A stretch of 64,000 bases of DNA from Metellina segmentata (GCA_947359465.1 OX375872.1:82888931-82952930); one strand, 5' to 3'. Shown: positions 1 to 10,749, numbered from the stretch's first letter. Notes: generated by a model not told the origin, from the letters alone. Translations and numbers: made by a program.

Positions 1-260
1 ATCAACGCTGTGCCTGTAGTGTTCGTCATTCCGAGTAACATATGTTATATACAGTTAAGAGTTAAACTTAACTTCGTGTTGACTTCTCATGGAAAAATGG
101 ACGCCATTGCCTCAGGGAGGTTGGACTTCTACCTGTTGGTCTGTGGAAGATATTTTATTTCCCTTCTACCACCCACTGGAGAACCAGTGGTGGTAGAACC
201 ACAGAGAACCCACGACATCAACCAACCAAGAGTTAAACAGTTAATGGTAGATACATAACA
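1..260 (-). repeat. 3' LTR of Gypsy element, left end outside window
   Basis: The segment ends in ATAACA directly before a polypurine tract read on the minus strand, so in element orientation the LTR begins TGTTATGTATC, as an LTR should. Positions 1-67 and 239-260 match the LTR at 4394-4460 and 6582-6603. The remainder of this LTR lies left of the window. It carries a 160-bp insertion at 68-227. Confidence 0.75.
68..227. mobile_element. 160-bp insertion inside the LTR, flanked by 11-bp direct repeats
   Basis: The sister LTR at 4394-6603 lacks this stretch. It is bracketed by identical copies of aagagttaaac (57-67 and 228-238), which look like a target-site duplication. It contains a near-perfect hairpin at about 160-197 (ttctaccacccactgg then ccagtggtggtagaa). 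No coding potential or recognised termini are seen. It could be a small non-autonomous element, or old LTR sequence lost from the sister copy by recombination between the repeats. Confidence 0.5.
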
Positions 261-277
261 TCCCTCCCCCTTAAGTT
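261..277 (-). other. Polypurine tract
   Basis: On the minus strand the bases are AACTTAAGGGGGAGGGA, immediately before the TGTTATG start of the LTR. This is the usual position of the plus-strand primer in LTR retrotransposons. A near-identical tract is repeated at 6604-6621 next to the other LTR. Confidence 0.7.
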
Positions 278-529
278 ATGTAGTCCTTCATCCAGGTAGG
301 TAGATGTTTGGCTCTACTAAGTCTGGATGGAAGGACAGCAGCACTTGTATCATCAGGGACTGGTGTCCGGACTTACACTGCTGGTTCTACCAGGTTTGAC
401 ATCAGTGGTAAGGGTAATGGGTCATACTGATGGATATGATGAGCTACCCAGGTTTATCATATGCTGAGGGACCTCTTGCTGTCGTCTTAGTTGGTCAATG
501 TGTCGCTTCCACACTCACCCTTCAGTGGT

Positions 530-1507
530 TCACACCACATACATTATGGGGCCAGTTGCTTCAGTTATCGTGGCTGGTACCCATTTGTCATGGGGATGAA
601 ATCCTCGAGCATACATAGAATCAAAGGGTGCAAGCATACAAAACATTGGGTTATAAAGATTTGCATCTTGAGTATGCTTTGCAAAATCTGGGTGCAGTCT
701 GTACAAACAGGTTTTCAAACGCCGGTTCATTAACAGTTCCACTGGAGAAACGTTTGTAGTCGTGTTTGGTACTGTGCCAAAAGGAATGAGGCCAGTCTGG
801 AATTCCAATTTCCAGAGACAATTCTTCGTAGAGCGTCTTTCGTTGTTTGCACCATACGCTCCATTTGACGAAGGGTGTCTTGGGGCAATTAACACATGGC
901 AGATTCCATTTTTAACCAGGAATTCTACAAATTCAGATGAAGTGAACCCGGTTCCATTATCTGACACTATGGTGTCTGGGATGCCGTGTGTGCTGAAGAG
1001 CGTCCTCAAAACCTCAATCACACATGCCGAATCTGTGTATGACACTCGAACAACTTCAAGCCATTTTAAGTAGGAATCCACGACGATGAGAAATATGCAT
1101 CCTTGAAATGGTCCAGCATGGTCAATGTGAAGCCTTGACCATGGTATCTTAGTGTGCTCCCATGTCCCATGGGTCTGAGGAGGGGCATGTCGAGTTTGTT
1201 GGCAAATGTTGCACGTATTCACTGTCTCCTCAATTTGTTTATCCATATTAGGCCACCACATGTAACTCTTAGTAAGGCTTTTTGTTGGTACGATGCCTTG
1301 GTGTGAGTCATGGAGAGTGGCCAACATATGTTCTTGGGCCTTCTTAGGTATTATAACCCTGCTTCCCCAAAGGAGACATCCTTTGTGAGCTGAGATTTCT
1401 AGTTGTCGTTGGAAATAAGGAGTGAAGTCTGCATTTGGTTTTTCTGTTAGCCACCCCTTCAGAACCCAGTTGAACACTCGGGCTAGGACAGGATCCTGGG
1501 TGGTCAT
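530..1507 (-). pseudogene. Gypsy integrase, catalytic core damaged
   Basis: This open frame of 325 codons holds the integrase, which inserts retrotransposon cDNA into the host genome. Visible parts are the zinc-binding region (H66, H69, then CNIC with C99 and C102) and the core with D129 (HIDHAGPF) and D183 (VSDNG). The segment where the third catalytic residue should lie, after PRHPSSNG near residue 216, is out of register: the expected glutamate reads in a neighbouring frame, while downstream PVELLMNRRLKTCL is again in frame. Two compensating indels explain this best. The polypeptide stays open but would not be an active enzyme. Confidence 0.85.
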
Positions 1508-1527
1508 ACACGCAATATCTTCAGCTG

Positions 1528-2083
1528 CTAGAGGGGCTTGTCTAAAGCCTCAAGGAGTAATACTTTGTTGGGGACAGCATCACTATCAATCATCTGTGGG
1601 TCAGGTAAACGACAAATTCCACCTGCATTTGAGATTGACTTGCTTGGTTGGTACACTAGATGATAATCATACGAGCTTAGCGTTAGGGACCATCGCTGCA
1701 TTCTTGGGGACAGCATGGTTGGAGTTGGCTTATCACTGGCCAACAGGCCTAGCAAAGGCTTGTGGTCAGTTCTAATTACAAATTTTTGCCCAGATGTAGT
1801 TGTGAAACTTCCTAACACCCTGTATGAAAGCTAGTGCCTCTTTATCGATCTGGGCGTATCGCAGTTCAGTTAAATTCATTGTTCTTGAATAAAATGCAAC
1901 TGGTGCTTCTACTCCCTCTGATAATTGATGACTTAGCACAGCTCCAACACCATACTCAGAAGCATCACATGTCAGGATAATCGGCTTCCTTTCATCAAAA
2001 TGAACAAGGAGCAAATCAGCTGATAGGAGTATTTTCACCTTCTTGAAGGCTTTTCTTCCATTTCCATACTGCTCCCTTGTCAA
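1528..2083 (-). pseudogene. Gypsy RNase H domain, two frames
   Basis: Two overlapping open pieces (1772-2083 and 1528-1818) match the RNase H tether region of Gypsy polyproteins. The first has TCDASEYGVGAVLSH and KEALAFIQGVRKFHNY, the second has RTDHKPLLGLL and PRMQRWSLTLSSYDY. In the family the DAS aspartate, the KEAL glutamate and the TDHKPL aspartate are active-site positions and all three are still present. A frameshift near 1800 separates the two parts. Confidence 0.85.
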
Positions 2084-2830
2084 GCAAGCAATGAAGAGGT
2101 TCTGTCACTGTCGCTTTGTCTTTCAAAAACACGTGGTAAAAGTTTAAGAGGCCTGAAAATGCTTGAAGTTCCTCTTTCTTGGTTGGTATAGGGGCTCCTT
2201 GAATCGCTTTTATTTTATCCTTCATAGGTTGGATACCTTTCTCGCTAATTTTGTAACCTAAGAATTCAATGCTTGAGGCTCCAATTATACACTTCTCTTG
2301 GCTTAGGCGCAACCCGGCCTTACAGGCATGATAAAGAACTTCACGAAATCGCTTGGCTAGTTCTTCTAGTGTTGAGCCCTTGATCAATACATCATTGAAG
2401 TATGGCAATACTCCTGGTATGTTTGAGAGCAGTGACTCAATGAACCGTTGGAATATTCCTGGGGCTGTGGAAATTCCAAACTGGAGGCGGTTGCATTTGA
2501 ATGCTCCACAATTGTTTGGGCCATAGCAGACTGTTCATCCACAACTAATTGCAGGTATGATTGGGACAAGTCGAGCCTTATAAAGTGTCAACTTCCTGTT
2601 AATTCTGCAAGTATTTGATTAACGGCAGGCACTGGGTATGGATGAGTACCTAATGCTTTGTTGACTGTGCATTTGTAGTCACCACATAATCTAATTTCAC
2701 CATTAGATTTCAGGACAGGAACTACTGGAGTTGCCCAATCAGAATAGCCCACTGGTTCAAGGACTCCTTGGTCTTGTAATCATTGTAGCTCCTTGTCAAT
2801 TTTGGGTCTGAGAGCAAACGGTACATTCCT
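2016..2830 (-). pseudogene. Gypsy reverse transcriptase, inactive
   Basis: Reverse transcriptase motifs appear on the minus strand: the entry segment ending in ATPVVPV, the first catalytic aspartate in RLDLSQSYLQL, and the fingers-palm region AFSGLLNFYHVFLKD. The polymerase signature normally reads Y-x-D-D; here it reads YFNDVL, so the first of the paired aspartates is asparagine. In-frame TGA codons are seen near 2781 and 2589, and the frame shifts again around 2400-2480. This copy is a fossil. Confidence 0.85.
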
Positions 2831-2879
2831 AGCTTTTAACTGAACTGGTCGGACTGCCTGATCCAAGTGCAACTTTATA

Positions 2880-3258
2880 GGAGTACCCTTGAAACTTCCC
2901 AATTCCTTATTGAAAACTTCAGAGAATTCACTCAGGACACATCATCCAAGACAGAATGTTGTATGCTATGGATGCCTGTAACCTTAATTCCTAATGGTTC
3001 AAACCAGTTCAGTCCCAAATGTTCTTGGCGTTGCTTTTTAGCAATCAGGAGAGGAAGTTCTTGATCGAATGAAGCATATATCTCACCCAAACTTGGCACT
3101 GACCCTAAATTTCTACAGGTTGCTTATTATATAGTCTTTAACTACGTAAGGAGATATCATTAGTATTGGGGACTCTTCAGGATTTAGTTGGTCAAACGTA
3201 TCTTTGTCAATGATGGACACTTTAGCTCCCGAGTCTACTTCCATCACACATGGTGCAC
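2880..3258 (-). pseudogene. Gypsy aspartyl protease remnant
   Basis: On the minus strand MEVDSGAKVSII at about 3210-3250 carries the DSG-A signature of retroviral-type aspartyl proteases. The reading frame differs from that of gag and ends at a TAG near 3119. Downstream sequence to the RT is partly alignable by eye to the protease-RT linker but is frame-shifted. Confidence 0.7.
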
Positions 3259-4137
3259 CATTTATCAGGACTGTCAGTTGTCTTCATGTTTGGGGTTTCT
3301 ACATTGTTAAGACACACATACCTAAAATGGAAAGCATGTAGACTCTCTCTTAAATCAGTCTGGGTATCATTTAGTAATTCCTGTTCATGTACTGTTTTCC
3401 CATAGGAATGATATTTGTTTCTGCAGACCTTTTGAATGTGACCCTTCTTTCTGCAGGAATGGCATTCAGCATCTTTAAACTTACATTGTGTTCTTGGGTG
3501 GTTGCCTCCACAACCAGAACAGTTCTGATGTTTCTCAGAATGTATTTTGGGGTTTTGCTTTTGAGTGTTTCTCACTTGTTTCTTGTGGAGTGGCATAACT
3601 GATACAGTTCTTCCAGATCCTCTGTTCTCCCTCACATGGGAATTAGCAGTTTCTGCTGCCAGGGCCTTGTTTTGTGCTTGAGCAATACTCAGGGATGTTT
3701 CGGAGAGCAGTCGGCGTTGGAGACCTTCATCTCTCAGTCCGCACACCAATCTGTCTCGCAGCATGAAGTCCAAAGAGTTACCGAAATTACAATGTTCTGA
3801 TAACTTCCTAAGTTCAGCGACGAATGCACCCACGCTTTCTCCTGAGTGTCGATTTCTTCGATAGAAGAGGAACCTCTGAAAGATTTCAGAAGGTCTCAGC
3901 AAGAAATGAGCTTTGATGCGTTGAAATTAGCTCATCGTACGTAGGACTTTCGGGAGACACCAGAGAACGGATGATTGTGTACATTTTTGGCCCGCACACA
4001 CTCACAAATATCGGCAGTTTCTTCGTTAAGTCGGTAATATCATTTCCCAGTAAAAAGCATTCCAAGCGTTCATAGTAGGAGTCCCATGCTGATGGAACCG
4101 AAAAGCTGAAAGGTTCCAAGCTGCCGAAAGTAGCCAT
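3222..4137 (-). pseudogene. Gypsy gag with zinc knuckles, frameshifted
   Basis: The ATG at 4137 opens MATFGSLEPF, a start typical of arthropod Gypsy gag proteins. The first frame ends at 3886 and the protein continues in another frame from 3902, so one frameshift lies near 3890-3900. The second part has SVGAFVAELRKLSEHC (gag capsid-like region) and ends with two zinc knuckles: CSGCGGNHPRTQC (C-x2-C-x3-H-x4-C) and CHSCRKKGHIQKVC (the standard C-x2-C-x4-H-x4-C). Gag would package element RNA into particles. Confidence 0.85.
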
Positions 4138-4589
4138 TCTTGCTTCTCAAAGTCAATTATATTTTATGTCCATGGCAGAATCATGGGCAGTATTCAGAGG
4201 CCCACCATCTGAGTGTAGTATCGTTACTTAGCTTGGGGATTGTTCACAAATCCCATCCTTGTTGCCGGTTTTATTAGGTATCCGCAAGGATGCGTTAGTA
4301 CTAAAGATACTCAGGATATTTGAATAATTAATTTATTATTAGATCAAATCTACATGAGCGTATAAGCGCGTGACTGTGTTACCAAGCGTGAATATCAACG
4401 CTGTGCCGGTAGTGTTTGTCATTCCGAGTAACATATGTTATATACAGTTAAAAGTTAAACCAGGGGTGGCCAACCTTTTACATATATTGCGTCAATTTTT
4501 TGACATACTAGTCCTAATACGCCATACAACTCAAGAACCTTTTCTACCTTCTTTCTGCCTTGTAGTTTCGAATTTAGATCATTGAGATG

Positions 4590-5160
4590 GCTAGTAACAT
4601 CAATTAAAAATTCCAAATAAAATAGCCATGTGTTATAAAATAATAGGGTTCTTTCATGAGGAAGTTTATTTTGCTGTTCTAAAAAATTATGAACAGCGTT
4701 ATTCTATTTCACAAATCTACTCAGAACCTGTCCTCTAGAAAGCCAGCGCACCTCACAATGAAGGATAAGTTCACCATATTCCAAATCTAACAATTCGTAA
4801 TATTCTTTGAATTCTCGTCTGTTTAAGCTCTTGCTCTAATTTTATTCATACATTTCACAACCGGTATTATAACAACCGCATTTTTAAAGTTTTTCCACAC
4901 AATGCCTCTTTGTGTATAATGCAGTGATATTTTAGTACAAGACGATTTACAAAAATTTACAAGCAAAGTTGTAGTGCCATTGCTTTTACCAATCATTGAC
5001 GGCTCTCCATCATAACTGATGAGTTTTCTATAATCTAATTTTAGAATTTCTAGGCATGATTTTACTTTTTCATATATATCTGATCCTCTTGTTTAACCAT
5101 GCAATGCCTCCAGACTGGCAAATTCTTCAAAGACATTAAAATTGTCATCAATTCCTCTTA
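4590..5160 (-). pseudogene. hAT transposase fragment (ZBED/GTF2IRD2-like group)
   Basis: Minus-strand translation shows, in order, LISYDGEPSMIGKSNG (the D-G-x-P-x-M segment of the hAT catalytic core), a damaged equivalent of the HC-IHRQ block (LHYTQRGIVWKN), then EVRWLSRGQVLSRF, YNTWLFYLEFL and VTSHLNDLNSKLQG. This block order is characteristic of the hAT group related to ZBED5, GTF2IRD2 and EPM2AIP1. Stops and frameshifts interrupt it. The 5' coding part would lie beyond the Tc1 insertion at 6300-6500 and is not clearly readable. Confidence 0.75.
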
Positions 5161-5187
5161 TAAAAATGCTTAACTGGACAACACCTA

Positions 5188-6293
5188 CAGAGGTTGGACA
5201 AAATAATATGAACACTTGTGAAAAATAGCACTCGAAAGAAACCTCTCGTATATTCCTGCGCTATAGCGGTGAAGGGTGCCACCTAGCGATTGAGAAAGTA
5301 CACACATCAGTCTGCAACTAGCAGTGATAGAAGTCGAATGCAAAATATATTTTTGTGTTAAAATTGAGGTATGGCTGACCTCTCTGATTTCGAAAAAGGC
5401 ATGATTGTATGATTGTTGGGGCCCGTCTTGCTGGAGCCTCAGTAACGATAATGGCCACCCTTCTAGGCGTTGGGAGAAGTACAGTGTCGACTGTAATGTC
5501 AGCATATTTGAAACAGGGGAAAACATCATCTAAAAAGCACAACAGCGGTCGAAAATCGAAGCTGAATGGCAGGGACAGAAGGATTTTAAGCGGATTGTGG
5601 CAAAAAAACACGACAATAGCATCTGAGATGAACACACATTTACAGGAAGCAATTTCATCAAAAACTATCCGGCGTGAACTGCATATGGCGAATATTCATG
5701 GTAGAGAGGCTATTTGAAAAGCATTGATTACACCATACAATGCCTTGAAGCGACGAATATGGTGTCACGAGCAAATTGGGCACAACAACAATGGGAGAAT
5801 GTAATATGTTCAAACAAATCGCCGTTCACATTTTCCCCGATAAATGGAAGTGTGTTTACGTTTGGAGAACACCACCAGAATCCTATCAAGTTGACTGTCT
5901 TCGACTTACGGTTGAGCATGGCGGCAGTTTAGTGATGATTTGAGGTGCGATATCACATCATGGTCTTGTCCCACTTGTTGTTCTGAATGGCCGTGTTACA
6001 GGAGAGGATTATGTCAGTCTTCTGGCCGACCATCTTCACCCAATGGTGCAAACTGTGTTTCCTGAAAAACGATGATGTACTTCCAAGATGATAATGCCCC
6101 CATTCACACCTGTGGAATTGCCCGAGACTGGTTTTAGGAACACGACGATGAAAGAGAGCACCTCATCTGGCCCCCTCAGTCCCCTGATCTCAATATAATT
6201 GAACCTTTGTGGGGTATTTTGGAAAACAAGCTGAGCAGTTTCCACTATTACTATTTTCTGTGTTTACATTACTGATGAATTAATTTTGTCTGA
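5188..6293 (+). mobile_element. Tc1-like element nested in the hAT
   Basis: The left end begins CAGAGGTTGGACAAAATAAT after a TA. The right end should be the inverse of this; only a worn match (aattttgtctgaTA at 6283-6295) is present, so the right boundary is approximate. Inside is a Tc1 transposase on the plus strand. Confidence 0.7.
5371..6245 (+). pseudogene. Tc1 transposase, frameshifted and first catalytic D lost
   Basis: The natural start is the ATG at 5371 (MADLSDFEKGMIV). A frameshift at about 5408 moves the protein to the next frame, where AGASVTIMATLLGVGRSTVS forms the first helix-turn-helix and TIASEMN with KTIRRELH the second. In the DDE domain the usual W-S-D-E-S motif reads CSNKS, so the first acidic residue is lost; the second (FQDDNAPIHT) and third (SPDLNIIEPLWG) are still visible near 6080 and 6180. 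More stops and shifts occur between 5715 and 6060. A Tc1 transposase cuts and pastes at TA sites; this one is dead. Confidence 0.85.
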
Positions 6294-6603
6294 TAAAATC
6301 CTTGTCTGATGCAATGCATTGAGCCAATTGCCTGTGTCTCTACGCTGGTCATATCGTTCTTATGCTTGTCTTGTTGCAATGTTTATTTATACTTATTAAA
6401 TGTCTTGTTGAACTTAAGAGTGCACTTTTATTTCTACATTACAAGGCATAACAGAAGATGTATTTAGTTATGGCGCTTACTTAAAAAAATAATAAGCGCA
6501 AAAAGGCAATCCGCCAATTGTAATCGTCCAATGCACCACGTTTTGCGCATGCACCATAGGTTGGCCACCCCTGAGTTAAACAGTTAATGGTGGATACATA
6601 ACA

Positions 6604-7016
6604 TCCCTCCCCCCTAAGTTATGTAGTCCTTCAGCCAGGTAGGTGGATGTTTGGCTCTACTAAGTATGGTTGGAAGGACAGCAGCACTTGTATCATCAGG
6701 GGCTGGTGTCCGGACTTCCACAGGAACAGTTTTCCTTGTGTTGAGTCTTCCTGCAGGTTCTGGATCTATGATCTCTGTTGACTGGGCCTTCATTTCTTCC
6801 TGCTGGTTCTACCAGGTTTGACATCGGTGGTAAGGTTAATGGGTCATCTGATGGATATGATGAGCTACCCAGGTTTGTCATATACTGAGGAACCTCTTGC
6901 TGTTGTCTTAGTTGGTCAATGCGTCACTTCTACACTAACCCTTCATTGGTTCACACCACATACATTGTGGGGCCAGTTGCTTCAATTACTGTGGCTGGTA
7001 CCCATTTGTCATGGGG
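6604..7016 (-). repeat. Second copy of the Gypsy 3' untranslated region
   Basis: Starting with the same polypurine tract, this stretch matches 261-595 closely. It contains about 75 bp (near 6718-6797) that are absent from the left copy, so the left copy has a deletion or this one an insertion. It joins the LTR at 6603 directly, giving the order internal-LTR-internal. Confidence 0.8.
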
Positions 7017-7044
7017 ATAAACAGTTAATGGTGGATACATAACA
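7017..7044 (-). repeat. LTR stub (terminal 28 bp)
   Basis: taaacagttaatggtggata followed by cataaca repeats the end of the LTR at 6577-6603 and closes the Gypsy-derived block. The sequence beyond 7044 has no further similarity to the element. Confidence 0.7.
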
Positions 7045-7125
7045 GCATTAGTCTAATATCTGGAAGTAAATGCATCTAATTAATTAAATTTGATGCACTT
7101 CTTAATGTTTGCAGTTTACGTTTTA

Positions 7126-7490
7126 AAAAAAAACTTTTTTTTATTATTTCCAATGGCTGGGGTACATGAACAAGTAATCAAAAAAAAGAACACAAACAGA
7201 AGAACAACTACAAAAAACATCAAAAAGTACAAAGGATAGCCGAAGTCTATCGCCCCAAGAGTCTTTTAGCTTCCCAGTATCTCGATGTATCAGTTTTTTC
7301 ATGGAAGGCTCCACAGATACGCAGGTGATGTCTGGCCATAGGCTCGTTTTTGTCACACAGGGGGCAGGCAGCTTCGTTAAGAACACCTATATGACACAGA
7401 TGTGCAGCAAGGCAATCATGCCCAGCAAATAGGCGAAAAGCAACCACTGCCTCCTGTCTTGATCTATCAGGAACACTCAAAATGCAGTCT
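7126..7490 (-). mobile_element. 5'-truncated non-LTR retrotransposon (3' end)
   Basis: On the minus strand a short coding end is followed by about 110 bp of 3' UTR and an A-rich tail (T-run at 7127-7141 on the plus strand). This is what a 5'-truncated LINE insertion looks like. Clear target duplications were not found. Confidence 0.65.
7247..7480 (-). pseudogene. Non-LTR retrotransposon ORF2 C-terminus
   Basis: The 77 residues include FRLFAGHDCLAAHLCHIGVL and CPLCDKNEPMARHHLRICGAF, then RYWEAKRLL. The G-H-D-x-L...H-L-x-x-I-G...C-x-x-C...H-x4-C pattern is the C-terminal zinc-knuckle region that follows the RNase H domain in many arthropod LINEs. Only this tail is present; polymerase and endonuclease parts are missing. 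The fragment at 61131-61898 shows the same arrangement but is a different family. Confidence 0.8.
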
Positions 7491-8247
7491 TTAACATTAC
7501 TAAATTAAATTAGGTCATAATTCAGTCATGGTGGAATTTAATGTGTCTGTTTTTTATTTGTATACTACATACTAAGTGTTAAATTTAAAGTATTTAAAAG
7601 CATTTCAAACAAAATGCAAAAATTGTCTCAACTGAGACGAGGTGAAATAAATGTTTACAGATTAAATTACATATCAAGTTTGTGAACCTTTATGTGCTGA
7701 TTCAGTATCCTCAGCTTACTACACATGCATATTTACATCTGTAGAATAAGCATCTAAACTCTTTATTCAAGTGTCCTTCATACTAGAGCAAATTCTAAGG
7801 TACCACTGAATAGGGAATAATGCCTTTTGGTTATTTGGGAAAATATTGTTTTCATAACAAACTGCATATGAACTTCATAATTTCCAATGATAACACCAAG
7901 TGTCAACTCATTTGGTCTGGCTGTTTCTGGATTATAGAGTGCAAAACCTTTGGAGGACAGAATATGAAATAAATTATCTCATCTTATAAATTTTCAATCT
8001 TTTTCCCACAGCTGTACATTTAGACAGATTTACATGTGGAAGAATTTGCTGGCACCATACTTATTGGTGCATCAAGAAAATAAAATACACAAGCAAACCT
8101 GTTCAGGCATGCAAGTTTGAACCGTGATGCACAATCTAATGGTATAAAAAATGTTAGAAGTTTTCCAACTTACAGGTGATAATGACTCAAACACCAATAT
8201 GAATGCTCAATATTAAACTTATCATTGTATAAACCAGGTCTTATGTA
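7491..8247. other. AT-rich stretch with a partial repeat
   Basis: No gene is seen. 7756-7826 resembles 8270-8345 (tctttatt...agagcaaattc...aatagggaataa), so a piece of the neighbouring TIR element end is present here too. Confidence 0.4.
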
Positions 8248-9302
8248 CAGTCAAGGAAAAAAAACTGAACCACCACCTCTTTATTTTGAGCACTATTCAT
8301 ACAAGAGCAAATTCAAAGGTATCATTTAATAGGGAATAACATCCTCTAAAAATTAAAATCCAAAACAGTTGTACAAGGGGACGTCTTATATCAAATTTTG
8401 TGCAAACAAAATTTCCAAAAAAACAAAATTCCATAACTTTACTATGAATATATCCCAAGATATTCAAAGTTAAAATTAGTTTCAATTTCAGGGATCATCT
8501 CCACATAGAAAGACGCTATTCATAGAGCGAGATTAATTGTAATTATCACTACCCGAATTTCAAATTTAAATACTATTTCAAATGTATTTTTCAGCAGAGA
8601 ATTATTATATTTATTCTGCAAGTGCAATCGATTTGAGAATGTATTTACTTTGCAAAAGCCCGAGGTTTGTCAAACATTTTTAAAACTTTTGGGTTTCTCC
8701 TTAAAATTGTAATAATTCGGAAACTTTAAAGTAGCACAAAAACTTATTGGAATAAGCTGAAAGTTTTTGCATGGCCATGTTATAAGTCCTTCTGAATTGA
8801 TTCGTATTAAAATATAAGGTTTCAATTCATAATTTTTCAAACATTAATTTAATAATTATTGTTGCATACCAAAAACTATTTTCAAAATAAAATATTAGGT
8901 GGATTTTGTTTGGGTTGCTTAACAGTAACATGGTACAAAATAGCAGCACTATAGAAATATTATTTAGGAAGATATCCAAAAAAGTTTAACTGATTTAACA
9001 TTAGGAGCTCTAATCTTTTTGACCTCATAACTTCGAAACGGTAAGACTTAATGACATGAAATGTGGTTTCTGAAGTTAAATTTTAATGTAGATTTGAAAT
9101 TGTGTGTTGAAATAAGGGTTCTTATTGGAAATTATGAAGTTGGTGCTCAATTTAATATGAAGACAGCCCCTTATGCAAATTTTAAGAACTTGAATTTATA
9201 GAAGACGTTAATTAATATCAAACACCATCTTTGAATTTTCTCTACTGTTGAAATTGCACAAATAAAGAGAAGTGGTTCTGGGGGTTTTTTTCCCCACGAC
9301 TG
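8248..9302. mobile_element. Non-autonomous element with about 55-bp imperfect TIRs
   Basis: The left end CAGTCAAGGAAAAAAAACTG... and the complement of the right end CAGTCGTGGGGAAAAAAAC... share gaaccac, ctctttatt and attcaaag in the same order. A TA precedes the left end; the right side has TG. The interior is AT-rich without coding blocks. Termini of this form suggest a Tc1/mariner-type MITE or deletion derivative. Confidence 0.5.
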
Positions 9303-10740
9303 TGCATCCATTTAAAGCATTTATTGCTCATTATCAGATAAAATAGTGAACATCACTAGAAATTCTGCTGTTATTCTCCAGCGTTAGAAAAATAAAACTG
9401 TCAAGAAAGTTCCAACTGGTGAAAAATTAGCATTAGTAAATCTATGCATGTGTAAGCCCCACTCACATGCAATTATAAAATATGTCAATATTAGACTATA
9501 CCATATAGAAGGGGGGGGTGAGGGCCATAGTGTGGCTCTTATGCAAATAAAATTTATATGTGATACATGGTTAACTAAAACTGATCAATGTCCAAAAGTA
9601 ATTATTTTTTTTCATTTCTTGTCGCTAAGTTATTCAAAAACTTAAAAGGTTGAAAGTTATTTAAAAACATAAAAATTAAAAATAAATATTGTTTTGATTC
9701 TATCAAACAATTTTGTAAAGATAATCTTTAAAAAATAGATATGCTTGTGGATGTTTTACGAATGTTAGCAGTTAACATCCAAAAGTTTGGTTGATGACTT
9801 GTAAGGGTAGTTCACACATTCTCATTGTTTGTTTTCAAAGATAAAAAAAATAAATGGCTTTCAAATATTCCTTCCTGAAATGTGGCTTCCAAAGTTGGTG
9901 CAGCAGGCCACCCCCGACCGGACACCGGGTTTCCAACCGGACATGTTCAGAGTAAATAAAATAATTAAAGTAAAATTTCCTGCATTGTTTTAAAATAATT
10001 CCTATTTATATATTATTCCTATTTATATATCTACTATTTTAGTATTGCAAATGCAAAATTCGCAGGGGAAGTTAGATTAAGGTTTTTTTGACAAAAAATA
10101 CAAATAATCCGAAATCCGGAATGGGTGAGGACAGGAGGATTCCTGATTTTAGACTTTGTACTGTTTTAAGGATAAAAAAATTACATGTATACATGAAAGG
10201 TTTTATCCTTAAATTATAGAAACAAAATTCTAATACACAATTTCTCCGAAAATGGAAAAATTTTCCCTTTTCATAGGGGAAATTTCTCTATTCCCTGCAT
10301 TGATGCGATCTCCGGAGTGAATCAAAGATTACACTGAGTTGCAGATTTTCGATGCTTTAGAGGAGAAACTCCTGAAGTTCCGGAGCACTTGGCAACTCTG
10401 CACCCCTGCTATATAGTATTACACTGATATTTGTTAACACAATTTAAGGTGATCACTGTTGTATAAATTGAGTATCAACTGCAGGAAATTTAACAAACTT
10501 ACAATGTGAAAATAGGTTTCATGGGTTAAGTGTATGAAGGATGAGAGACAAAAGGTAATTGTGAGAAATTATCTGCTATTTTTAAAAAAAATTTGGAAAG
10601 AGAAAAACAATTTTTGAAAACATAAATATATTTTCTGGAACATAACTTTTCTGCAGTTCTGGAATGTTAATACAAGACAATTAAATGTCTATTTTGATAA
10701 CAAAAAAATCTTAAGATAATCCTGTAAGTGTTTTAGCAAA
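9303..10740. other. AT-rich stretch without a recognisable gene
   Basis: Contains a short GC-rich patch (ccacccccgaccggacaccgg at 9910) and a segment at 10300-10420 ending in gcacccctg, which resembles a worn hAT terminus. Nothing coding is supported. Confidence 0.3.
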
Positions 10741-10749
10741 GGAAATTAC

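Larger units (their letters stand above)
278..4213 (-). mobile_element. Ty3/Gypsy retrotransposon, internal region, degenerate
   Basis: Coding remnants lie on the minus strand in the order gag, protease, RT, RNase H, integrase, which is the Gypsy order (integrase last). The right boundary is set where the LTR begins TGTAGTATC at 4214. The leader from there to the gag start codon is about 76 bp; I could not assign a primer-binding site to a particular tRNA. Reading frames are broken by several shifts and stops, so the copy cannot make its own proteins. Bases 278-530 are the 3' untranslated part and have a second copy at 6604-7016. Confidence 0.9.
4461..6573 (-). mobile_element. hAT transposon with perfect TIRs and 8-bp TSD
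   Basis: The ends are exact 15-bp inverted repeats, CAGGGGTGGCCAACC and its complement. Both sides carry the same 8 bp, agttaaac (4453-4460 and 6574-6581), the duplication length expected for hAT elements. The element sits in the Gypsy LTR and is itself interrupted by a Tc1. The transposase lies on the minus strand and is degenerate. Confidence 0.9.
4214..6603 (-). repeat. 5' LTR of Gypsy element, split by a hAT insertion
   Basis: Read on the minus strand the LTR runs from TGTTATGTATCC (6603) to GATACTACA (4214), with TG...CA-type ends. After removing the 2113-bp hAT and one 8-bp target duplication the LTR is about 269 bp. It includes the AATAAA-type and AT-rich stretches near 4300-4345. Sequence at 4394-4460 matches 1-67. 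Confidence 0.75.
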
